Shown here: piece after piece, positions 16,637-26,227 of the stretch
Layout: each line of letters starts with the position of its first letter
Position numbering within the stretch: the stretch's first letter is position 1
Assembly (NCBI GenBank): GCA_002482815.1
Contig: DLGS01000349.1
Location: 1-36,688, forward strand
From: Bacteroidetes bacterium UBA7688
GTDB lineage: Bacteria; Bacteroidota; Bacteroidia; Chitinophagales; Chitinophagaceae
Reading direction: 5' to 3'
DNA: 36,688 nucleotides
Program-made: the position numbers and the translations under genes
The notes under the pieces: model-generated
Seen by the model: only the letters and a program-made list of their open reading frames with translations
Database searches by the model: none
Told to the model about the DNA's origin: nothing

Positions 16637-18922
16637 ATGAAAACATTGAAACAACTATCCACAGGAGTTCTTCTGCTTTGTGGCCTCCACTCGCAGGCTC
16701 AATTTCAGGGCCGGGTATATGAAGAAGACTCTTCTGTAGCGGTTACGCAAGGCAGTATTCAAAAAACACTGGCGTGGTGTGGAGGTTTCAATAATCCGCA
16801 GTTTGCGAATGCCGATCTTAATAATGATGGCACTTTGGATTTAGTTGTTTATCAACCGGATCAGTTTTCAGTCAAAACATTTATTAATTACGGTAGTCCT
16901 TCCTCTCCCAATTACAGATATAGACCACAATACGCCAGGAATTTTCCTCAATGCAGCTTTTATTTAATTTTGAAAGACTACAACAAAGACGGTATCGAAG
17001 ACCTCTTTGAATCCGGAGGCTTGGGGTTTACCGTTCATAAAGGCTACTATAATGCTTCAAATGAGCTCTGCTTTACAAAATATAAAGCCCTTTATTATAA
17101 TAATGATAAACTGCTGATTGGATATATCAACGCAGAAGTAAATCCGGGCGATATACCATCCATTGTGGATGTAGACTTTGACGGGGACCTTGATTTTATA
17201 TCCTATTATGGAGACGGCTATTATGTGAACTGGTACCAGAATATGCAGGTAGAACTGGGCAAGCCTTCCGATACCATTACCATCAGGCTGGCAGACAGGT
17301 GTTGGGGAAAAATGAAGCAATCTTATCTGCGCACGCACGATCTTGGTGTTTTTTGTGACAATTCATCCCTGATGAAGACAACTGGTGGAGAACCTTCAAC
17401 CGGAAAAATTACTGATGGTGGCAATACTCCTTGCCTTATTGATTTGGATGGTGATGATGATTATGATGTATTAGACGGACACAGAGCCTTCAATTATATG
17501 GTTTATCTGCGGAATGGTAAATCGCCGGCCGGCCCACGCGACACCATGGTTTTTCAGGACACCACCTGGACAACCCTTGGCGATACGGTAAAAATTGCCC
17601 AATGGGCAGCAGCATTTCATGTGGATATAGATGGAGACGGGAATCGTGATTTGATGGTGTCTCCCAATGCACAGCTTACCTCTGAAAATTATAAATGCAG
17701 CCAATACTATAAAAATATCGGAACAGATAAATTTCCTTCTTTCAAGTTCCAGACAGATACTTTTATGGTTTCAGATGCTTTGGATTTAGGTACCGGCTCA
17801 TACCCTTTTCTTTATGATTATAACAAAGATGGGAAACCTGATTTGTTTGTAGGCTCGCGCGGATATTACGATGCACTAACAGGTCAGTTCTTCAGTAAAG
17901 TTATGTATCTGCAAAATGTAAGCACAGCAGGAAATCCTGCTTTTCAGCTGATTACCAATGATTTCCTTTCACTTTCCTTCAAAAAATATAAAGGTATATC
18001 TATTGGGGTTGGTGATGTTGATAACGATGGCAAAGCTGATTTCCTGATGGGTCACAATGACGGATCTGTGCACTATATTAAGAACACAGCATTAACGCCT
18101 ACAGCCATGCCCAATTGGTCCGGTACTCCAACTGCAGTAAAAGATGCTTCCGGAAATGCAATTGTGACAAATGGATATTCTGTACCGCTGGTATATGATA
18201 TGAATGTGGATGGCGTTAATGACCTGGTGCTGGGCGACCAGAAAGGTTATCTTATTTATTACCAGAACACCAGCACAACCCCTGGTGTCTCAACTTATAT
18301 TTTCACCAATGACCAGCTTGGATTTGCGAAATCGGATCCCGAGAAACTGACTATCGGGCACAGTGTGCCATTTATTGGAAAAATTGATAATTCCCCCAGA
18401 GAATATTTGTTGATGGGTAGCCGTTCAGGAAGGATTTTCCGTTTTACAGATTTTCAGGGCGGCGCTATTTTTGGAACTTTCAAACGTTTAGATAGCGCCT
18501 ATTCTTATATTTTATCCGATTATCCACAAACCAACACTTACATGTCGGCACCAACAGTTGCAGATATTGATGGTGACGGAAATTATGATATGATTGTGGG
18601 AAATGTGTATGGAGGCCTCCATTTATTCAAACAGGTTAAAACTGTGGGAATGATAGAACAAGAGTACCAGGAACCGAAGTTAACAGTATTCCCGAACCCT
18701 GCAAAAACCGAAATTAACATCACATTAAACCCAACCTTATTTGAAAAAAACACGTCAGTATATATCTATAATGCTATGGGGCAATTAGTGAAACAGGTGC
18801 AAACAGAAACTGCAAAAGGTTATCTGAACATATCCGTTTCTACCCTGCCTGATGCTATCTATTATTGCGTTGTCTATACTGATGGCAAACGATTTGTCAC
18901 TTCATTTGTAAAACAAAACTAA
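16637..18922 (+). CDS. FG-GAP repeat surface protein with T9SS type A sorting domain
   Basis: A 761-residue secreted protein with a signal peptide (first 22 residues, ending HSQAQ). At least nine calcium-binding DxDxDGxxD-type loops are spread along it, for example DLNNDGTLDLV (60-70), DYNKDGIEDLF, DVDFDGDLDFI, DIDGDGNRDLM, DVDNDGKADFL and DIDGDGNYDMI, as in FG-GAP/VCBS beta-propellers. The last 80 or so residues (LTVFPNPAKTEINITLNP... YIYNAMGQLVKQV) are a type A T9SS C-terminal signal, so the protein should be exported across the outer membrane and anchored or released. Its propeller probably binds a ligand or acts in adhesion; no catalytic domain is visible. Confidence 0.9.
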   Translation: MKTLKQLSTGVLLLCGLHSQAQFQGRVYEEDSSVAVTQGSIQKTLAWCGGFNNPQFANADLNNDGTLDLVVYQPDQFSVKTFINYGSPSSPNYRYRPQYARNFPQCSFYLILKDYNKDGIEDLFESGGLGFTVHKGYYNASNELCFTKYKALYYNNDKLLIGYINAEVNPGDIPSIVDVDFDGDLDFISYYGDGYYVNWYQNMQVELGKPSDTITIRLADRCWGKMKQSYLRTHDLGVFCDNSSLMKTTGGEPSTGKITDGGNTPCLIDLDGDDDYDVLDGHRAFNYMVYLRNGKSPAGPRDTMVFQDTTWTTLGDTVKIAQWAAAFHVDIDGDGNRDLMVSPNAQLTSENYKCSQYYKNIGTDKFPSFKFQTDTFMVSDALDLGTGSYPFLYDYNKDGKPDLFVGSRGYYDALTGQFFSKVMYLQNVSTAGNPAFQLITNDFLSLSFKKYKGISIGVGDVDNDGKADFLMGHNDGSVHYIKNTALTPTAMPNWSGTPTAVKDASGNAIVTNGYSVPLVYDMNVDGVNDLVLGDQKGYLIYYQNTSTTPGVSTYIFTNDQLGFAKSDPEKLTIGHSVPFIGKIDNSPREYLLMGSRSGRIFRFTDFQGGAIFGTFKRLDSAYSYILSDYPQTNTYMSAPTVADIDGDGNYDMIVGNVYGGLHLFKQVKTVGMIEQEYQEPKLTVFPNPAKTEINITLNPTLFEKNTSVYIYNAMGQLVKQVQTETAKGYLNISVSTLPDAIYYCVVYTDGKRFVTSFVKQN

Positions 18923-19073
18923 ATTGAACCGGAATTTTTAGAAGAAGAATACATAGTAGTAAAAAATAGTTTTAAAAAAGGGTTTCTTTTTTACAGAAAA
19001 TCTACCTAATTTTAAGGGCGTTTTAACTATTGAAAAAATAGTGGAGCAAATATTTATTAAAAAACATAACACG

Positions 19074-22000
19074 ATGAATAAAAGATTTATCAAAACCCTG
19101 AGCCATCATTATTCGTTTGCCAAGAAGTTGATTTGTGCAGGAGCCTTATTATTGAGCACTCAGTATAATGCTTCGGCACAATTTGTGAAAGTTGGAGTGG
19201 GAGGAGGTTCAAATACAGTCACTACCTATCCTACTCCTTTTGGCAACGACAATGCAGGACAAAGGGCGCAGTACATATACAGAGCTGCGGAGTTGCTGGC
19301 AGCAGGTATGAAACCAGGCTGGATTGATACAATGGGCTTTTTGGTAACTAATACAAATTTTGCCACAGGCCATACGGCTTTGAAATTTTTTGTTGGATCC
19401 CCTACATCTGCAGCAACTACCGGACCTACCGGAACTTTATTTAATGAATTTGCTCCTGACCCGGAATTGCGGTACTACGATAAGTTCCTCGCTTATCTTC
19501 CCATGCTTGGATGGAATAACTTTAATTTTTCTTCCCCCTACTATTGGAACGGTACAGATAATATTCTTGTAAGTACCTGCTTCTGGTCTGGTGTTGACAA
19601 TAAAAATGCATCCACAGAATGGACAACCCCAGGTGACCTCATAGCTTACCCTTCTGACCCTCTTACTTTTTATCCAACATGGAATGGCGCTTCACGTACA
19701 TATGTAAGGGCAGCTTCTACCACTGCGGGTATAGCAGTGTGCGATCATAATGCAACGACAAAAGGTCTAGGAAATCCTAGCTCAAATCGCCCGAATATTC
19801 AATTCAGAATGAACAGCGACACCTGTAAGCTTAAACCAAGCGCAGGCATAGCTGCATCTTCAGTACCTGAGTTTTGTTTATTGTCTACAGACAGTATTGA
19901 GTTGAGCCTGAAAAGCAATTCTTTATCTTTTGGGCTTACCTTCCAATGGCAGATGAGTCCTTCACTTACCGGTCCCTGGACGAATATTGGTCCGGTTTCC
20001 GGCACCAAAGTGAACAAAATGGTATACCAAACTGAAGCTACTTATTATCGTTGTGTAGTTGTTTGTACGTTTTCGTCAATGTCTGATACTTCAAAACCTA
20101 TATTGGTTAATCAGGCAGCACCTTACAAATGTGATTGCACTTCAGAATCTCAAAGTAATTTACAGGAAAAAATCCTGAGTGTTGGCCTTTCTGCTATGTT
20201 CAATGCTACACCTTGTGCACCAGGTGCCGGCTTGTATGAAGACTTCACAGCAAGCGTTGCTCCTGCAGAAGTAGAGCCAGGTACAGAATATACCGTTAAT
20301 ATCCGTCTTGGTTCTTGCGATACATTCAACAAAGCACGTGCTGTAAAAGTTTGGATTGACTTTAACCAAAGCGCAACCTATGAATTGTCTGAAATGGTAT
20401 ATGCCAATACCTATAGTGCAGTTCAACCTAACCCTCAAAATGCAAGTGGAACTTTTACAATCCCAACTACAGCGAAAAAAGGCTTAACCACAATGAGAAT
20501 TGTTTACGGACAGGGTTCATTGTTATCTGATATTACACCGTGCGGATTATATAATTTCGGAGAAACTCAGGATTATGCAGTAAATGTTTTACCCTTTGGC
20601 AAACCAACCGTAACAGGCAGATTGACAGTTTGCGAACACGATTCTGTTGTAATGAATGCATTTAGCACAGCTGATACGCCTGTTGTGTTTACGTGGACTG
20701 GCCCGGGTGGATTTACCGGAGTCGGACCGAAAATCACTTTTGTAGACGCAGATCCTTCTTTAACCGGTACCTATTATGTAACAGTAACTTCAGGTGGCCG
20801 TACATCTACGCCACTTGCGGTAGATGTTGTGGTAAATCCTAAACCACCAGTTCCTAATGTATTAAACGCAAATATTTGCCAATACGAAGCAGACGGAACC
20901 CTGAAAACTGACGGAAAAAATGTGATTTGGTATAATGTTCCTGTTGGTGGATTCGGTGATACTACAGCACCAAAATTACCTACCCATACTCCAAATACAT
21001 CAACCTTTTATATCACACAAACTATTAATGGTTGTGTTAGTGACCGTGGAAAAGTAGTCGTGAATGTTTTGCTTAAACCAGCGCCTCCATCTGTAACATC
21101 TCCGGTTACCTATTGCCAGCTTCAGGTGCCTGATCTTGCAGCAAAAGGAACTAATTTGAAATGGTATCTTGATTCAGCCGGTGGAGTTGCAAGCACAATC
21201 AGCCCTATTCCGCCAACAGGTTTCCCTGATACATTGGACTATTATGTAAGTCAGACAATCAATGGCTGCGAAAGCGACAGAGCAAGAGTAAGAGTAATTG
21301 TGTATGAGCAACCTAACGGATTGATTTTACATAGCAAACCTTTTGTTTGTCAATATGACACTGCAACTTTCTATTATTTTGGAAGTGCACCTTCCACTTA
21401 TGAGTATAAATGGTTCTCAAACGATGCAACACTGGAAAGCGGAGGAGGTCAGGGACCAGTTGTATTCCGCTTCAACACTCCCGGAGAAAAAGTAGTCAGC
21501 TTGTTTGTAAACAACGGAAAATGCGCTACGTTCCGCATTAACGACACGATTACTTCCCGTCCTGCACCAACAGCAATAATCGATACAGTTGTAACCAATT
21601 CCTGTGTTAATGTTCCGGTTACGATTACAATTGATACTGTAACACCGAACGTAGATCGTTTCGACTGGAACTGGGATGGCGGATACCTGGTAAATGAAAC
21701 AATGAACGGCGGACCTTATGGTGTCGTTTGGACAACTCCCGGATATAAAGTATTGCATCTTACAGTTTATCACCGCACTTGCCCTTCACTAGACATCACA
21801 GATACCGTTTTGGTTCATGAAGCACCTACAGCCAAAATATTAAGCACGCAAAAAGTGACTAACTATGGTAGAGATACAGCCTTTGTAAATGGTAAACTTT
21901 GCTCAAGGGATACTTTGATTTTCACAGCATATCAGGATTTGACTTACACCTATAAATGGTGGCCTTCATTCTATTTCCAAAACGATACTACTCATATCGC

Positions 22001-22379
22001 CGCAGACAGAATTGGTAATCCCGGATTTATTAGAGTAGACGTTACCACTGCTTTTGGCTGTAAATTATCTGACAGTATTTTCGTTAATGTTGAAGCTTGT
22101 TGCGAAATGGGATTCCCTAACGCCTTCACACCAAACAATGATGGCAAAAATGATATTTTCAGACCTATCCGTGACGGACGCCAGGACATTGCTATCTTCC
22201 GGGTAGCCAACAGATGGGGACAAGTAGTATACGAATCTTCAAACACTGATCAGGAAGGATGGGATGGTACATTTGGCGGAAAGCCTCAGGATATGGGTAC
22301 TTACCAATTCTACATCAAATATCAATGTCTGGACGGCATTTATTATGAGAAGAAAGGTGATGTTACACTGATTCGATAA
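19074..22379 (+). CDS. multidomain adhesin-like protein with T9SS type B (gliding-associated) C-terminus
   Basis: A 1101-residue protein from ATG 19074; the frame extends to a GTG at 19041, but the signal peptide (AKKLICAGALLLSTQYNASA) fits the ATG better. In order: an N-terminal domain of about 220 residues without clear family, an Ig-like part, a GEVED domain (about 372-507, ending LYNFGETQDYAV), an Ig-like domain, two copies of a CHU_C-associated Ig-like repeat (each with ITQTINGC or SQTINGC), two PKD-like domains, and the C-terminal FPNAFTPNNDGKNDIFRP ... NRWGQVVYES domain, the type B T9SS signal. It should be secreted and surface attached, in adhesion or gliding. A strong terminator follows. 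Confidence 0.9.
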   Translation: MNKRFIKTLSHHYSFAKKLICAGALLLSTQYNASAQFVKVGVGGGSNTVTTYPTPFGNDNAGQRAQYIYRAAELLAAGMKPGWIDTMGFLVTNTNFATGHTALKFFVGSPTSAATTGPTGTLFNEFAPDPELRYYDKFLAYLPMLGWNNFNFSSPYYWNGTDNILVSTCFWSGVDNKNASTEWTTPGDLIAYPSDPLTFYPTWNGASRTYVRAASTTAGIAVCDHNATTKGLGNPSSNRPNIQFRMNSDTCKLKPSAGIAASSVPEFCLLSTDSIELSLKSNSLSFGLTFQWQMSPSLTGPWTNIGPVSGTKVNKMVYQTEATYYRCVVVCTFSSMSDTSKPILVNQAAPYKCDCTSESQSNLQEKILSVGLSAMFNATPCAPGAGLYEDFTASVAPAEVEPGTEYTVNIRLGSCDTFNKARAVKVWIDFNQSATYELSEMVYANTYSAVQPNPQNASGTFTIPTTAKKGLTTMRIVYGQGSLLSDITPCGLYNFGETQDYAVNVLPFGKPTVTGRLTVCEHDSVVMNAFSTADTPVVFTWTGPGGFTGVGPKITFVDADPSLTGTYYVTVTSGGRTSTPLAVDVVVNPKPPVPNVLNANICQYEADGTLKTDGKNVIWYNVPVGGFGDTTAPKLPTHTPNTSTFYITQTINGCVSDRGKVVVNVLLKPAPPSVTSPVTYCQLQVPDLAAKGTNLKWYLDSAGGVASTISPIPPTGFPDTLDYYVSQTINGCESDRARVRVIVYEQPNGLILHSKPFVCQYDTATFYYFGSAPSTYEYKWFSNDATLESGGGQGPVVFRFNTPGEKVVSLFVNNGKCATFRINDTITSRPAPTAIIDTVVTNSCVNVPVTITIDTVTPNVDRFDWNWDGGYLVNETMNGGPYGVVWTTPGYKVLHLTVYHRTCPSLDITDTVLVHEAPTAKILSTQKVTNYGRDTAFVNGKLCSRDTLIFTAYQDLTYTYKWWPSFYFQNDTTHIAADRIGNPGFIRVDVTTAFGCKLSDSIFVNVEACCEMGFPNAFTPNNDGKNDIFRPIRDGRQDIAIFRVANRWGQVVYESSNTDQEGWDGTFGGKPQDMGTYQFYIKYQCLDGIYYEKKGDVTLIR

Positions 22380-22397
22380 TATTTCAATAAAAATTTA

Positions 22398-22428
22398 AAA
22401 GACCGGCCAATTGCCGGTCTTTTTTTTT
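22398..22428 (+). terminator. intrinsic terminator after the type B cargo gene
   Basis: AAAGACCGGC, loop CAATT, GCCGGTCTTT, continuing into a run of nine T. It lies 19 bases after the stop codon. Confidence 0.9.
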
Positions 22429-22470
22429 GTGCTTAATACTGTAACTTCATTCTTATAAATGGAGTGAATT

Positions 22471-23391
22471 ATGAATCGTAATGCAATAAAATATTTGGGT
22501 TTGGGGCTTGTTTTAGGTGCAGCAATGGTATCCTTAATTGCCTTCAATAAAGCAGACAAAAATGAAGAATCTGTTGAAGTAAAACAGGATGGTCGTTTGC
22601 AATACAAATGGTATGCGCCACAGCTACCGTCCAAAGCAAATTTTGCTGGTGAGGCCGTTCCATTGGATCGCTGGGAAGTTCGTGAAAGATATGACAGGGA
22701 GCTTCTGATGAACTACTATATGCATGGGTCGCTCATGTATATCCTTAAGCTTAGTTATCGGCAGTTTCCTGTTATCGAAAAAGAACTAAAAGCTTATGGA
22801 ATCCCGGATGATTTCAAATATCTCTGTGTTGCTGAAAGTAATCTCCAAAACCTAACCTCCTCAGCAGGTGCACAAGGCTATTGGCAATTCATGAACAGCA
22901 CAGGCCCTTCATTCGGACTGGAAATAACCGCTGAAGTAGATGAACGTTATAACCTTAAAAAAGCCACTCAGGCTGCATGTCAATATTTCATACAAGCACA
23001 TAATAAATTCGGGTCATGGACTGCAGCAGCTGCATCCTATAATTGTGGGATGGGCGGATACAATGGTCATGCAACTTTTCAGGGAAGCATGAATTATTAT
23101 GACATCGCACTGCCCGAAGAAACAAATCGTTACATCTATCGTATACTCGCCTTTAAAAATCTGATTAGTTCTGCATCCATTTGGGGTTATATCCTTCAAC
23201 CGGAAGACACTTACAGACCATTACGCACTAAAACAATAACAGTAGATACTGCTATTACAAATCTTGCTACTTTCGCAGCCGAGCACGGTAGCAGTTATAA
23301 GATTCTCAAAGTGATGAACCCCTGGCTGAGAGCGAGAAACTTACCAGCAAAAAAGGGTAAAACTTATGAGATAGAATTACCGTTGAACTAA
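22471..23391 (+). CDS. MltD-like lytic transglycosylase
   Basis: A 306-residue protein with an N-terminal membrane anchor or uncleaved signal (residues 8-25). The GH23-type transglycosylase domain covers about 100-225: IPDDFKYLCVAESNLQ carries the catalytic Glu122, followed by GAQGYWQFMNSTG and ASYNCGMGGYNG. It would cut the peptidoglycan glycan strand with 1,6-anhydro product formation. The C-terminal 50 residues (FAAEHGSSYKILKVMNPWLR ... GKTYEIELP) look like a degenerate LysM-like module, only one and not the several of classical MltD. The next gene begins 21 bases downstream, so the two are probably cotranscribed. Confidence 0.88.
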   Translation: MNRNAIKYLGLGLVLGAAMVSLIAFNKADKNEESVEVKQDGRLQYKWYAPQLPSKANFAGEAVPLDRWEVRERYDRELLMNYYMHGSLMYILKLSYRQFPVIEKELKAYGIPDDFKYLCVAESNLQNLTSSAGAQGYWQFMNSTGPSFGLEITAEVDERYNLKKATQAACQYFIQAHNKFGSWTAAAASYNCGMGGYNGHATFQGSMNYYDIALPEETNRYIYRILAFKNLISSASIWGYILQPEDTYRPLRTKTITVDTAITNLATFAAEHGSSYKILKVMNPWLRARNLPAKKGKTYEIELPLN

Positions 23392-23412
23392 ATAAAAAGG
23401 AACTTACTTATA

Positions 23413-24165
23413 ATGACTCAGGTTTACCCATTGTCCGAAGGCACTTTCACTATCGGACATGATAAAAAATTTATACCTTTTAAGGAACATCTGGATGTGC
23501 TGGAACAAAGAGCTACCGGCTCCCTTTTGGTAGAAATACAACCTTTCTTAATAGACACAGGAAAGGACTTGCTGATTCTTGATACAGGGCTAGGATTCAG
23601 TAACGAAGATGGTGTTTTACAAATCCACGAAAATATCCGGAAGCTAGGGTATGAACCTGAAGATGTAAGCAAAGTTTTGCTCAGCCATTTGCACAAAGAC
23701 CATATTGGCGGAGCAACATTTGAGGATGGCCACGGGAAAGTTCATGCCACCTTTCCTTCTGCGCAATACTGCATTTACAGGCCAGAGGCAAAATTCGCTA
23801 TTGAAAAAGGTGCTCCATCCTATGTACCGCAGGATGTTGAGCATTTATTAGGCCTGGAAAACATTCTTTGGCTGGATGGAGAATCCGGTGATATTGATGG
23901 GTATATCCAATTCACCCATTCCGGAGCACATTGCCCTCAACACATTGTTTTTCTGTTAGACGATGGCGAACAAAAGTTTTTCTTCGGTGGAGATGAAGCA
24001 CCGCAGTACAAACAAATCAAAACCAAGTACATTGCCAAATACGATTTTGACGGACGAAAAGCGATGGAACTCCGGGAGCAGTATGCAGAAAGAGGACGAA
24101 AAGAAGATTGGCAATTGTTATTTTACCACGATGTAAAAACACCTCTTTCAAAAATAAATTTTTAG
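23413..24165 (+). CDS. MBL-fold metallo-hydrolase
   Basis: A 250-residue enzyme of the metallo-beta-lactamase superfamily. Metal ligands are in HLHKDH (H92, H94, D96, H97), AHCPQH (H177), GGDEAP (D194) and a late His in FYHDVKTP. The layout is that of the lactonase/quorum-quenching-like branch (FLIDTGKDLLILDTGLG, IQFTHSGAHCPQHIVFLLDD), but substrate is not predictable. No signal peptide, so cytoplasmic. It lies between the lytic transglycosylase and the SpmAB-like gene. Confidence 0.88.
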   Translation: MTQVYPLSEGTFTIGHDKKFIPFKEHLDVLEQRATGSLLVEIQPFLIDTGKDLLILDTGLGFSNEDGVLQIHENIRKLGYEPEDVSKVLLSHLHKDHIGGATFEDGHGKVHATFPSAQYCIYRPEAKFAIEKGAPSYVPQDVEHLLGLENILWLDGESGDIDGYIQFTHSGAHCPQHIVFLLDDGEQKFFFGGDEAPQYKQIKTKYIAKYDFDGRKAMELREQYAERGRKEDWQLLFYHDVKTPLSKINF

Positions 24166-24201
24166 TTTTACTGCTGTCTTCTCTTTCTATAAAAAATATT
24201 C

Positions 24202-25452
24202 ATGACGCTCAACTATATTTGGATTGCATTTTTTCTGATCGGCTTTCTGGTAGCGGCTTACAAAGCTATATTCCTGGGACAGGCGGATATGTTTGGCACC
24301 ATGTTGAACAATCTTTTTGACAGTTCAAAAACGGGATTCGAAATTTCTATAGGCCTTACCGGTGTAATGTCCTTATGGCTAGGTATCATGAAAATTGGTG
24401 AACGAGCAGGCCTCATTAATATTTTTGCAAAAGGTGTAGCGCCGTTTTTCCGTACCTTATTCAAAGGTGTACCAAAAGACCATCCGGCATATGGTAGCAT
24501 GACCATGAACTTCTCCGCCAATATGCTGGGATTAGATAATGCTGCAACTCCGCTCGGGCTCAACGCAATGAAAGATTTGCAAAGCATCAACCCGAAGAAA
24601 GACACCGCCAGTGATGCCCAGATTATGTTCCTGGTGCTGAATACAGCCGGTGTAACGCTTATTCCTACCTCGGTAATTGCCATGCGTCAATCATTGGCTA
24701 TCAAAGAAGGTTTGACCAATTTTAACGCGGCCGATATTTTTCTGCCAACATTAATTGCCACATTTGTGGCCTTTATCACCGGCATGATTATGGTTTCCAT
24801 TTTTCAAAAAATCAACCTTTTCAAACTACCGGTATTATTGTTCATTGGAGGATTTGCAGCACTTATTGTTGGAATATATTTTATGGTTTCACATCTGCCT
24901 CCGGATGAAATGAGCAGACGAATAGGCAGCATTGGCAGCGGTTTCATCATGTTTATCGTCATTCTTTTTATCACGGCCGGTGCTGTGCGCAAACAAAATG
25001 TGTACGATAATTTTATTGAAGGTGCTAAAGAAGGTTTTACAACGGCAATCCGCATTGTCCCCTATTTAATTGCGATGCTTTTGGCCATTAGTGTTTTCAG
25101 AACATCCGGTTGCATGGATTACATTGTAAACGGGATTGCAACAATTGTGGCAGCCTGCGGGATGAATACAGACTTTGTACCAACCATACCTATCGGTCTG
25201 ATGAAACCGTTGAGCGGTAGTGGCGCGCGAGGCTTAATGGTAGATGTGATTACAAAATATGGAGTAGATTCCTTCCAGGGAAAATTAGCTGCTGTTCTGC
25301 AGGGGACAACTGAAACAACCTTTTATGTTCTGGCGGTGTATTTTGGCAGTGTAGACATCAAAAACTCGCGGCATGCTCTGATATGCGGTCTTGTAGCAGA
25401 TCTTGCAGGATTTACCGCTGCCATTTTAATTGCCTATGCCTTCTTTCATTAA
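24202..25452 (+). CDS. SpmA-SpmB fusion, nucleoside-recognition domain membrane protein
   Basis: A 416-residue membrane protein with two Gate-type (nucleoside recognition) halves. The first half (TGVMSLWLGIMKIGERAGL, FSANMLGLDNAATPLGLNAM) is like SpmA, the second (AMLLAISVFRTSGCMDYI, LMKPLSGSGARGLMVDVI, QGTTETTFYVLAVYFGSV) is like SpmB; the join lies near residue 190-210. In spore-formers SpmA and SpmB act in spore core dehydration; in non-sporing Bacteroidota the fused form is common and its role is unknown, perhaps transport. It is convergent with the HAD gene, 5 bases apart. Confidence 0.88.
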   Translation: MTLNYIWIAFFLIGFLVAAYKAIFLGQADMFGTMLNNLFDSSKTGFEISIGLTGVMSLWLGIMKIGERAGLINIFAKGVAPFFRTLFKGVPKDHPAYGSMTMNFSANMLGLDNAATPLGLNAMKDLQSINPKKDTASDAQIMFLVLNTAGVTLIPTSVIAMRQSLAIKEGLTNFNAADIFLPTLIATFVAFITGMIMVSIFQKINLFKLPVLLFIGGFAALIVGIYFMVSHLPPDEMSRRIGSIGSGFIMFIVILFITAGAVRKQNVYDNFIEGAKEGFTTAIRIVPYLIAMLLAISVFRTSGCMDYIVNGIATIVAACGMNTDFVPTIPIGLMKPLSGSGARGLMVDVITKYGVDSFQGKLAAVLQGTTETTFYVLAVYFGSVDIKNSRHALICGLVADLAGFTAAILIAYAFFH

Positions 25453-25457
25453 AAAAA

Positions 25458-26108
25458 TTAATTGAAATCAGTTTCCGGATTTACTTCTTCCAGGCTTTGA
25501 AATTTCAAATCTGCAATACCAAATCTTTTATCTTCAAAATGTAAAGCGTCAGGAACTGCAATGACTTTCATTCGTGCAGCCTTTCCGGCAATAACCCCAT
25601 TAACTGAATCTTCGAAAACCACGCAATTCAGCGGATTACTGCCCATTTGCACTGCGCAATGTAAAAAAACCGCCGGATGAGGCTTCCCTAAGCCAACTGT
25701 ATCAGCGGAAGAAAGTTCTATAAAATAAGATTGTAATTCAAAATAATGAATCAGTTCGTGCAACATCCGGATAGGAGAAGATGTTGCTACACCCAATTTG
25801 AAATTCATTTCCTGCAATTGTTTCAACAAGCTTATTACACCCGGCATCACACGTCCCTCAATCTTTGACAATTCAATAATATCGTCTATCACTTCTTCTG
25901 CAACCTCGTGAACGCTACTACCCTGCCAGGGGTATTTAATAGCCCAATAAGCAACGACTTCGTGTATTTTCAGGCCGGTTGTTTCTTTAAACTGGTGAGG
26001 CTTTACCGGGATTTTATGTTTTTCAGAAATTCGTTGCATACTCTTTGTCCACAAGGGTTCTGTATCCAGCAGCAAGCCATCCATATCAAATATTGCCGTG
26101 TCAATCAT
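25458..26108 (-). CDS. HAD-family phosphatase (HxpB/beta-phosphoglucomutase-like)
   Basis: A 216-residue haloacid dehalogenase hydrolase. Motif I is DMDGLLLDTEP with nucleophile D8 and acid D10; motif II is the Ser in GVATSSP; motif III is the Lys in GLGKPHPAVF; motif IV is VVFEDSVNGVIAG. The helical cap between motifs I and II gives subfamily I with a C1 cap. The pattern DTEPLWTKSM resembles hexitol/2-deoxyglucose-6-phosphatases (HxpB/YniC), so small sugar phosphates are likely substrates. It is divergent from the M16 gene pair, 119 bases away. Confidence 0.88.
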   Translation of the reverse strand: MIDTAIFDMDGLLLDTEPLWTKSMQRISEKHKIPVKPHQFKETTGLKIHEVVAYWAIKYPWQGSSVHEVAEEVIDDIIELSKIEGRVMPGVISLLKQLQEMNFKLGVATSSPIRMLHELIHYFELQSYFIELSSADTVGLGKPHPAVFLHCAVQMGSNPLNCVVFEDSVNGVIAGKAARMKVIAVPDALHFEDKRFGIADLKFQSLEEVNPETDFN

Positions 26109-26195
26109 GCTGCAAATATCATCATTGGCGGGTGAAGTTTCGGGGGATATTCGGCAAAACTTTAAAATAAAGTAATAACATACGTCTTAAAATGA

Positions 26196-26203
26196 TAATT
26201 TCG
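26196..26203 (+). promoter_or_regulatory. candidate -7 element of the M16 gene pair
   Basis: TAATTTCG, the TAnnTTCG variant also seen before the lipoprotein gene, ends 24 bases before the ATG at 26228. No TTTG at -33. Confidence 0.3.
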
Positions 26204-26227
26204 CCCCATCAAAATGCACTATAATTT

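Noticed and set aside
18970..18993. Possible terminator TAAAAAAG / CTTTTTTA after the FG-GAP gene
   Set aside because: The stem is nearly all A-T and no T run follows; weak compared with the five clear terminators in the window.
19041..19073. GTG start 11 codons before the type B cargo ATG
   Set aside because: It would place extra charged residues before a normal signal peptide; ATG 19074 fits better.
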